Source of the DNA: JAPPLB01 sp965218555
Lineage (GTDB): Bacteria > Acidobacteriota > Terriglobia > Bryobacterales > UBA6623
Direction: 5' to 3'
Assembly: GCA_965218555.1 (NCBI GenBank)
Contig: OZ244625.1
Coordinates: 1,488,001-1,552,000 of the forward strand
Length of the DNA: 64,000 nt
Under the pieces are notes generated by a model. The model saw only the letters and a list, made by a program, of their open reading frames with translations, was not told where the DNA came from and ran no database searches. Every line of letters begins with the position of its first letter. Position 1 is the first letter of the stretch. Made by a program: the position numbers and the translations under genes. Below, one piece after another: positions 53,091-59,959 of the stretch.

Positions 53091-54017
53091 CTAAAGAGTC
53101 ACACTGGCGTTGAACAGACCCATCTGGCTGGTTAGTGGCTGAGGCACGTACTGAAGGCCGATGGTCTCAGAGCCGTTCTGCAAACGTTCGTAAGATTCGG
53201 AGATACTCGCCGCCACCACGTAGTTAAGTTCGGCGAAGATAGGCATCAGGTAGTAGGTGTTGCGAGACAATCCGGACGGCGCGATCTGACGCGAGGTGAA
53301 GCCGTAGGACCTTAGCTGCTGCCAGAAATCGAGAAGACCCGAGGCATCCACAAAAGCCTTTTTTTTGTCGGCCTCTATCCAGATTCCTTGCGGGTCCTCG
53401 GAAGCAATAGCCTTGTACTTGTTGTTCTTTCCAGCCAAGGTCTGGAACTCCCTCTTCTGTTCAAGGACTCGTAAGAGATCCAGCCACACTTCGTCAAAAG
53501 GGAGATATGCGGGTTCTGACCGGAGCCAAGTCTCCATCTCCGCAACATTGCGATGCTCAGGAATTGGTATCGGGCCAGGAGGGTAAAAGTGCACGAAGAC
53601 ATTTATTGGAAGGTTTTTCATGTACTTCTCGACGATCGGCCTTACCTGAGTCGGCCAATCTAGTTCCCCGTGTCCGCATCCGAGCAAGGGCATGGCCAAG
53701 TCGTAAATCCCAGCATTAAGGTAGATCGACACCAGCTTCTGCAATCCTTTCTCAATGTATTCAGGGCGGGATGGATTCCTCCAGTGTTCCTTGGTCGGGA
53801 AGTTAAGAACCCATTTGTTGGCGGTCTTGTAAAGCAACAGGTTGCCGATATCGAACTTCTTGTCTTCACAGATGTCGCTGTACTGTCGAAACATGTTTGG
53901 GAATAGCCGCTTAAACTCCTTGGCGACGCCCTTACCCATCACCCCCACGGTGTTGACCGTGTTCACCAAGACATGTGCAGGTGACTTGAAAAGGTCTCCA
54001 TTCACATACGTGATCAT
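53091..54017 (-). CDS. darG: DarG-like macrodomain antitoxin
   Basis: 308 residues. The N-terminal 150 are a macrodomain: MITYVNGDLFKSPAHVLVNT, VNTVGVMGKGVAKEFKRLFP (the ADP-ribose-binding loop with VGVMGKG), and MPLLGCGHGELDW (second phosphate loop). DarG macrodomains remove DarT's ADP-ribose from DNA. The second half, from about residue 165 (FDEVWLDLLRVLEQKREFQ), would correspond to the DarG C-terminal region, which in known DarTG also binds the toxin. The ATG follows GGAG by seven bases. It lies first in the operon; known DarTG loci usually have darT first. Two 11-bp tandem repeats lie just upstream. Confidence 0.82.
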   Translation of the reverse strand: MITYVNGDLFKSPAHVLVNTVNTVGVMGKGVAKEFKRLFPNMFRQYSDICEDKKFDIGNLLLYKTANKWVLNFPTKEHWRNPSRPEYIEKGLQKLVSIYLNAGIYDLAMPLLGCGHGELDWPTQVRPIVEKYMKNLPINVFVHFYPPGPIPIPEHRNVAEMETWLRSEPAYLPFDEVWLDLLRVLEQKREFQTLAGKNNKYKAIASEDPQGIWIEADKKKAFVDASGLLDFWQQLRSYGFTSRQIAPSGLSRNTYYLMPIFAELNYVVAASISESYERLQNGSETIGLQYVPQPLTSQMGLFNASVTL

Positions 54018-54035
54018 GCGACTCTCCAGCTCATC

Positions 54036-54057
54036 AGCGAACAGAAAGCGAACAGAA
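54036..54057. repeat. Two perfect 11-bp tandem repeats upstream of darG
   Basis: AGCGAACAGAA occurs twice without a gap at 54036-54046 and 54047-54057, on the plus strand. The period is one helical turn and the repeats lie 18-40 bases upstream of the darG start codon, a position suited to an operator for the toxin-antitoxin operon. Confidence 0.6.
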
Positions 54058-54143
54058 TGCGCCTCACAATTTACATGTTACTACGCCTGAACAGGTGCAA
54101 GATGGGAAAGGCAGCATCGTTGGGCGGACATTCGGGAAAGAGT

Positions 54144-54752
54144 TCAGCGGGGCCGTTCCGTCGGAGGTTTGTCGCCCGGGCCGGGCAGGGGAGTCTTGGT
54201 CCTGCCGGCGGCCTCGGCTTCGAGCAGGGTATCGAGGTCCGGATAGGCGTAGATGACCGGGGCCTTGTTCTGCATCAGCCCGCCGGTGTCGGCCGTAGGG
54301 CCGTAGGTGCTGTGCAGGCTGCAGTCGAGCATGCGCAGCAGAGCCGTCTGCTGGCCGCGGTGATGGGCGGTATGAGCGATGCGCCGGACCATCACCCATG
54401 CGCGTGAGCGACGCTCATCGAAGAACGTTACCGTCTGCTCCCACCAAGTGTCGTCTTTGACACGTAACGCTTCGAGCCGCTTGCCGGAGTCCTCGGCGTA
54501 GCGTTCGATGAACGCGAGCCGGGTTTCGTTTTCCGGCAGAGGGGGCTTGCCCACGTCGATGCCCAGGATGTTCACGAACCATAGGTTCTCACTCACGCAT
54601 TGGTGCACCATTTGTTCATGAACGCTGCGACCGCGGGAGTCTCTCGGGTGTGGTCGAAAGGGAAGGTGCTCGTCATTGAACATGCTCCAGACGCTGAGCA
54701 CCTTCAAGCGCTCGGTTTCGTACGTGTCAATCAGGAACTGATAGTGCGTCAT
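54144..54752 (-). CDS. DinB-family protein
   Basis: 202 residues. The pattern is that of the DinB/YfiT four-helix-bundle family: an N-terminal helix with YQFLIDTYETERLKVLSVW, HEQMVHQCVSENLWF with the first metal His, and MVRRIAHTAHHRGQQTALLR with the other His ligands. These cytosolic proteins bind a divalent metal and include thiol-dependent transferases; the role of this member is unknown. The C-terminal 20 residues are Pro/Gly-rich. Its start overlaps the end of the small upstream frame by 26 bases, and it lies 126 bases before darG on the same strand. Confidence 0.85.
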   Translation of the reverse strand: MTHYQFLIDTYETERLKVLSVWSMFNDEHLPFRPHPRDSRGRSVHEQMVHQCVSENLWFVNILGIDVGKPPLPENETRLAFIERYAEDSGKRLEALRVKDDTWWEQTVTFFDERRSRAWVMVRRIAHTAHHRGQQTALLRMLDCSLHSTYGPTADTGGLMQNKAPVIYAYPDLDTLLEAEAAGRTKTPLPGPGDKPPTERPR

Positions 54753-54942
54753 CTTGTTTTGCGAGCCATGCGGCGGATTCCTTCTTGATAGTCTCCAGGC
54801 CGCTCCGCCCCTTCACGATGCTACGAAGCGACTCGTGTTCCTGCTTCAACTCGCGCGCCCGCTCCATGAACTTCGCCGTAACGGACTCGGTTTCATCCGG
54901 CTTGAAACACCGCTGGATGTGCTGGTTGTAGTGTACATCCAA
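54727..54942 (-). CDS. Small helical protein of unknown function
   Basis: 71 residues from a TTG at 54942, ending 26 bases into the DinB gene. The sequence is coding-like: NQHIQRCFKPDETES then a long charged helix with KFMERARELKQEHESLR and GLETIKKESAAWLAKQDD. The same frame is open for about 30 more codons upstream (PSFSNRRVPDYNAETELTLV), also protein-like but without a start codon, so the gene may be the truncated end of something longer. Overlap with DinB suggests cotranscription. Not recognised. Confidence 0.4.
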   Translation of the reverse strand: MDVHYNQHIQRCFKPDETESVTAKFMERARELKQEHESLRSIVKGRSGLETIKKESAAWLAKQDDALSVPD

Positions 54943-55154
54943 CGCTTGTCCGTGGAAAACGAGCGTCAGCTCCGTTTCGGCGTTGTAATCCGGGACGCGC
55001 CTGTTCGAGAAGCTCGGTCCATATCGGAGAGGCCGTACCGCCGATGCTCAAGGCCATGGGGCATCCGCCGAGAGCAGGCGAGCTCAAATGGATGTATCTT
55101 GTAGTAGGCCCGGCGCCGAGGAGGCGCGAGGAAACGGGGAGGCGCACGTCTAAT

Positions 55155-58100
55155 ATGAAGCAGATCGCCCCACACGCGCGCTCATGCCGGCTGCTCTCGT
55201 TAACGGCTGCCGCGGCGCTGCTGTCCCTCGGCGCACCGTTTTTGCAAGCGGATCAGCCGCCGGAAATACCATCGATCGAAAAAGCGCGGTTCGAGAAGCA
55301 CATCCGCCCGCTGTTTGAGACAAATTGCTATGCCTGTCACGCCAGCGCTACCAAGGTCGCCGGCTTCGACCTTGAACGGCTGCTGGCTGAGTATCCCGAT
55401 TCGCTCGCCAGGGACTTCCGGCGCTGGGAAACGGTGGCGGAGCAAGTCATCACGCGCAGCATGCCGCCGGCGGGACATACGGTTCATCCCAGCGACGAGC
55501 AGCGGCGGTTCTTGACCGATTGGATTGACCATCAACTGCAAACCACGGACCTGAGCGGGCTCGACGAGCCGGGCGCCCCACTGGTGCGCCGCTTGAATCG
55601 CGCCGAGTTCCAAAACACCCTCCGTGACCTGACGGGCGCCGCGATTGACGTCACGCGCTTACTGCCGGCCGACGGGATGAGCGAAGACGGCTTGCCGAAC
55701 AACGGAAACAGCCTGTTCCTCTCTTCGTCCGATCTTGAAAAGCTGGTCAGCGCGTCGGAGTTCGTGCTCTCCCATGCCGAGGTCTCGCCGACGCGGGGCT
55801 TCGTCTTTCACAAGGAGCCGCCGCAGCCGATCCGTCATTCGGAGCGGGTTCACCGCGCGGCGGTCGAGCTGGGCGAATACTACGACGCCGTCGTCAGGCA
55901 ACACCTGGAAGGTACAGGGAACGTCCTTCCGCGGTATTTTCTCGCGGCCTGGGAAGCCAAGAGCCTCGGTGATGTCAAAGACGATGCTTCCTGGAACGAG
56001 GCGGCACGGCGGCACGGGGTCGACGCCGAGGTGCTGCAACGTCTCTCTCGATTCCTGGATCTGGATTACAAGAATTTCCACGCGGACGGGAAAGGCGTGA
56101 CGTTCGAGCAGTTCGGGGAGTTTCGACCACACTTCGACGCACTCTTCGAACCGTTCCAGAACCTGCCACCTGCCGGCGATCCGGGGGACGCGGTTCGGCT
56201 CCGATCGCAGGTCGAACAAGCGGCACAACGATTCCAGACCGTGCTCGATACCTTTCGCGAGGATGTCGACTACACCTACTCGCTACCCGGAGGCGACCAC
56301 AGTCATCCCTTCGAGATGGACGTCTCCGGCCAATCGACGATCTATCTGTTGGTAACCGACGGCGGGGACGAAAGCGACTCGGACTACGCCGCCTGGCTCG
56401 ATGGAGCTTTTCGATTTCTTGACGGGTCGGTAGAAACTTTGGCCGAGTCAGACCCGGTTGAGGCGATATCGGGCGACGGGCGCCTGGCCCGCGGGATCAA
56501 TAGCCAGGGAGGGGCCCTGCACGTCTTCACGCAGGCGTCGTATCTGAGGACGGTCCGCAACCGCCTCTATGAAGAGCCGGACCGCATGAACCCGGAGAAC
56601 CCTCTTTACCGCGAGAACACCATCCCGTGGGACCACGTCTTGGCGGTGCGGTCACCTTCGCTGGTGGCGTTCCCGGTTCCTGATGGCGCTGAGGCATTCA
56701 CCGTCAGGGGCGTCATGCAGGATATCTCCCGGACTCATCCCGATCAGGAGCGCCGTAAATGGTTCGACGACGGCATGGTGCAGTTTCACGTCTCCACCAC
56801 GCAGCCGCAGAGTCTCGACTTCATCCCGGGAGCCCGCCTTACCTTCTCGAACCGCACCCAGTTCCGGCAATTCCGGCGCTACCTGGAAGATTTCGTAAGC
56901 GACTACTTTCCGAGCGCCGATCGCTGGGTGCAGATTGCAACCGAGAAGCCGGGACAACCGCCGGAACGCGGCGTCTTTCATCTTCACCCTGCCATCGTCG
57001 CCGAAATGTTACCCGCCGGCGAGGCCGAGGCAAAGAGCGAGTTGTTGCGCCGGTGGGACGAGTATTTGCTTGCCAGCGCCGAGCCCCGCTACGTCCGCGA
57101 AACAACTGAACAAGCGCTGAACTGGGAGCGCAGAATGATCGCCAAAGACCACGCCGAGCGATTGTTGACGCTTCAGGATGTTCGAGAACTCGCGGGTGAT
57201 GAGGCAAAGGCGCAGGTCGCGTTTCTCGACCAACTGCTGGTCGAGGGGAAACAGCGATTGCGACAGGCATACGAACTTCAGTTGACGGCCTTGGCGACGA
57301 AGGCTTTTCGACGGCCATTGCGGTCCGACGAGAGCAGACGTCTCATGGACCTCTACGACAAGTACATGCAGGACGACAAGGCTTACAGCTACGATGCCGC
57401 CCGGTTCGCGGCCGAGAGTGTATTGGTTTCACCCCAGTTCCTTTATGTGTCGGAGTGGGAGCCCGAGGGGGGCGCGGTTCGGGAAGTCGATCCTTTCGAG
57501 TTGGCGTCCCGACTGTCTTATTTCCTGTGGTCGACGATGCCGGATGAGGAGTTGCGCCGCCAGGCCGAGGAGGGACGGCTCGGCGAGGTATCGTCGTTGC
57601 GCGCGCAGACCGAGCGGATGCTGCGTGACCGCCGCTCCGTTGCGCTGGCCGATCAGTTTGCCGGCAACTGGCTCGAGTTCCGGGAAATTCGCGAGCACGA
57701 GGAGCCCAATCAAGAACTGTTCCCGGCGTATACGGACTCGCTTCGGGAGGCGATGTATCAGGAAGCTCTGCTGTTCATGCAAGAGGTGATCCGGGAAGAC
57801 CGCAGCATCCTGGAACTCGTCGATAGTGATTTCACGTATGCGAATGTGGAGTTGGCGGCGCATTACGGAATCTCGGGGATCGAAGGTCCCGAGATGCGGC
57901 GCATCGAGCTTCGGGGCGTCGATCGGGGAGGCATTCTGGGGATGGCGAGCGTGTTGACGCTGACGTCGCATCCGGCTCGGACAAGCCCGGTCGATCGGGG
58001 CCTCTACATCCTGAAGAACCTGCTCGACAGTCCACCTCCCCCTCCGCCGCCGGACGCCGCCAGCCAATTGCAGGAGACAGAGGGAGAGGCAATGCCCGTG

Positions 58101-58574
58101 TCGTTCCGAGAGCAACTCGAAGCACATCGGCGGGCTCCGAGCTGCGCGTCGTGCCATCGACGGCTTGATCCGCTGGGCTTCGCCTTGGAGAATTTCGACG
58201 CGATCGGCCGTTTCCGCGCGACGGACGAGCGGACCGGTCAGACGGTCGACACACGGGCCGAGCTGCCGGACGGCACGGCGGTGGACTCGCTAAGTGATGT
58301 CAAGCAAGCCCTGCTGAGCGGCCGCGAGAAGAAGAAGTTTATCCGGACTTTCTGCCGACGTCTGCTGGCCTATGCTCTTGCGCGCAGTTTGACCTTTCAA
58401 GATCTCGGCATCTTGCGTATAATGGAGGCGAACCTGAAGACCAACGGATATCGGTTTTCGGCGGCTGTCCAGTCGATCGTCGAAAGCCGCCAATTCCGCT
58501 ATCGGCAGGTGGCACCGACATCGACCGAAGAAAGCACGAGCACCCAGGTGGCGCAGGGGAGGGATGCAAGATGA
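55155..58574 (+). CDS. Cytochrome c/DUF1592-type protein (DUF1587-1595-1592-1588-1585)
   Basis: 1139 residues with a Sec signal (SLTAAAALLSLGAPFLQAD). Haem motif CYACH at residues 58-62 begins the planctomycete-type cytochrome part. Then come the multi-domain arrangement of this family: PLVRRLNRAEFQNTLRDLTG (DUF1587), the long middle region, FELASRLSYFLWSTMPDEEL (DUF1592), SCASCHRRLDPLGFALENFD (DUF1588, with a second CxxCH), and a C-terminal DUF1585. Function is unproven; context in planctomycetes and acidobacteria suggests periplasmic redox handling of complex organic matter. The ATG at 55155 starts the signal peptide; open frame upstream is not used. Its stop overlaps the next ATG, so the two are coupled. 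Confidence 0.85.
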   Translation: MKQIAPHARSCRLLSLTAAAALLSLGAPFLQADQPPEIPSIEKARFEKHIRPLFETNCYACHASATKVAGFDLERLLAEYPDSLARDFRRWETVAEQVITRSMPPAGHTVHPSDEQRRFLTDWIDHQLQTTDLSGLDEPGAPLVRRLNRAEFQNTLRDLTGAAIDVTRLLPADGMSEDGLPNNGNSLFLSSSDLEKLVSASEFVLSHAEVSPTRGFVFHKEPPQPIRHSERVHRAAVELGEYYDAVVRQHLEGTGNVLPRYFLAAWEAKSLGDVKDDASWNEAARRHGVDAEVLQRLSRFLDLDYKNFHADGKGVTFEQFGEFRPHFDALFEPFQNLPPAGDPGDAVRLRSQVEQAAQRFQTVLDTFREDVDYTYSLPGGDHSHPFEMDVSGQSTIYLLVTDGGDESDSDYAAWLDGAFRFLDGSVETLAESDPVEAISGDGRLARGINSQGGALHVFTQASYLRTVRNRLYEEPDRMNPENPLYRENTIPWDHVLAVRSPSLVAFPVPDGAEAFTVRGVMQDISRTHPDQERRKWFDDGMVQFHVSTTQPQSLDFIPGARLTFSNRTQFRQFRRYLEDFVSDYFPSADRWVQIATEKPGQPPERGVFHLHPAIVAEMLPAGEAEAKSELLRRWDEYLLASAEPRYVRETTEQALNWERRMIAKDHAERLLTLQDVRELAGDEAKAQVAFLDQLLVEGKQRLRQAYELQLTALATKAFRRPLRSDESRRLMDLYDKYMQDDKAYSYDAARFAAESVLVSPQFLYVSEWEPEGGAVREVDPFELASRLSYFLWSTMPDEELRRQAEEGRLGEVSSLRAQTERMLRDRRSVALADQFAGNWLEFREIREHEEPNQELFPAYTDSLREAMYQEALLFMQEVIREDRSILELVDSDFTYANVELAAHYGISGIEGPEMRRIELRGVDRGGILGMASVLTLTSHPARTSPVDRGLYILKNLLDSPPPPPPPDAASQLQETEGEAMPVSFREQLEAHRRAPSCASCHRRLDPLGFALENFDAIGRFRATDERTGQTVDTRAELPDGTAVDSLSDVKQALLSGREKKKFIRTFCRRLLAYALARSLTFQDLGILRIMEANLKTNGYRFSAAVQSIVESRQFRYRQVAPTSTEESTSTQVAQGRDAR

Positions 58575-59893
58575 CAACAGATCAAAGTTTCGTCGGACGC
58601 CGCGCATTCCTCAAGGGTGTCGGCACCACGCTGTTTCTTCCCTGGCTCGAATCGGTTCCCGCCTTTGGAGCGTCTGCTCGGCACAAGCCGTCGTCGCAAC
58701 CGCCAACCCGCTTCGCAGCGCTTTACTTTCCGAACGGCGTAGAGATCGAGCAGTGGGGCGCGACCGGCGATGACGACAACTTTCAGTTGAGCCGAATCCT
58801 GCAACCGCTCGAGGCGGTCAAGAGCAAGGTCATCATTCCATCGGGTCTATGGCACGAGCGGCTGAATAGCCGAGGCGCCCACTCCGGCAAGACGTCGGGG
58901 TTCCTGTCGGGCTTGGAGAACTACAAGATCGAAGGGAATCGCCTCAGAGTCGGCACCTCGTTCGATCAGCTCATGGCGAAGAAGATCGGCAGCGAAACAC
59001 CACTGCCCTCGCTGTGCCTCGGCACCAAACCGGATTCAAAGATTCAGACCGATTATTCTTCGGTCTATCGTTCCTATATCTCCTGGAAGTCTCCGTCGCA
59101 GCCCGTCGGCAAGGAGATCGACCCGCGCTTCGCGTTCGATCTGCTGTTCGCGGACAAGGAGAAACAGCAGCGAAACAAGAGCATTCTGGACGCGGTGCAC
59201 GACCAGGCGAAAGACCTGCAGCGGCATGTCAGCCAACCCGACCGCGAAAAACTTGACGAGTTCCTCACGTCGGTCCGTGAAGTCGAGGATCGTATTGACC
59301 AAGCCGACCGAGCGGGTGCTGAACGTTGGACGCCGGCAGTGGGCGTCCCGCGACCGGCCCGGCCGGACCGCATGCCCGAGGACCGACAGGAGCATGTGCG
59401 GCTGATGTTGGATTTGATTGTGCTGGCGTTCCAGATGAATCAGACCCGGATCGCCACGTTCATGTTCGAGAACGGCGGCTGCAGCGGTAATTTCAGTTTT
59501 CTGCCCGGCGTAACCGAGCAGTGGCACGCCACCTCCCATCATCAGGACAAGCCCGAAATCATGGTGCAGTACGAGGCGATCAATCGTTGGCACGTCGAGC
59601 AGTTGGCCTACCTCCTGGAGCGCATGGACTCGATTCACGAAGGTGAGGGCACACTGCTCGATCACTCGATGATCGTGATGGGGTCCGGGCTCAAGGACGG
59701 CAACAAGCACACCTGTCACGACCTGCCGCTGATTTTTGCCGGGAGCGGGAGCGGAACGATTCGCACGGGACGCGCAATCGCCTATCCTCAGGACACGCCG
59801 CTGGCCGGGCTTTACCTCTCGATCGCCGAGCGCATGGGAGCGCCGCTCGAGAGCTTGGCCGACATCTCGCGGCCGCTTGGCGGGCTTGCGTAG
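58571..59893 (+). CDS. DUF1552 Tat-exported protein (partner of the DUF1592 cytochrome)
   Basis: 440 residues. VGRRAFLKGVGTTLFLPWLE is a near-ideal twin-arginine signal. The family core follows: RFAALYFPNGVEIEQWG, RLNSRGAHSGKTSGFLSG, LDAVHDQAKDLQRHV, VRLMLDLIVLAFQMNQTRI and the end ADISRPLGGL. DUF1552 belongs with the DUF1501 and alkaline-phosphatase-like superfamily proteins, but its reaction is unknown. It is nearly always encoded next to a DUF1592 cytochrome, as here, with an ATGA overlap. Confidence 0.88.
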   Translation: MTTDQSFVGRRAFLKGVGTTLFLPWLESVPAFGASARHKPSSQPPTRFAALYFPNGVEIEQWGATGDDDNFQLSRILQPLEAVKSKVIIPSGLWHERLNSRGAHSGKTSGFLSGLENYKIEGNRLRVGTSFDQLMAKKIGSETPLPSLCLGTKPDSKIQTDYSSVYRSYISWKSPSQPVGKEIDPRFAFDLLFADKEKQQRNKSILDAVHDQAKDLQRHVSQPDREKLDEFLTSVREVEDRIDQADRAGAERWTPAVGVPRPARPDRMPEDRQEHVRLMLDLIVLAFQMNQTRIATFMFENGGCSGNFSFLPGVTEQWHATSHHQDKPEIMVQYEAINRWHVEQLAYLLERMDSIHEGEGTLLDHSMIVMGSGLKDGNKHTCHDLPLIFAGSGSGTIRTGRAIAYPQDTPLAGLYLSIAERMGAPLESLADISRPLGGLA

Positions 59894-59959
59894 GTCTCGA
59901 TGTTCGGCGCGGCCGGGCGGTCCTCAGGTAGTGCCGAGAAAAGGATTGGACTCGGGACG

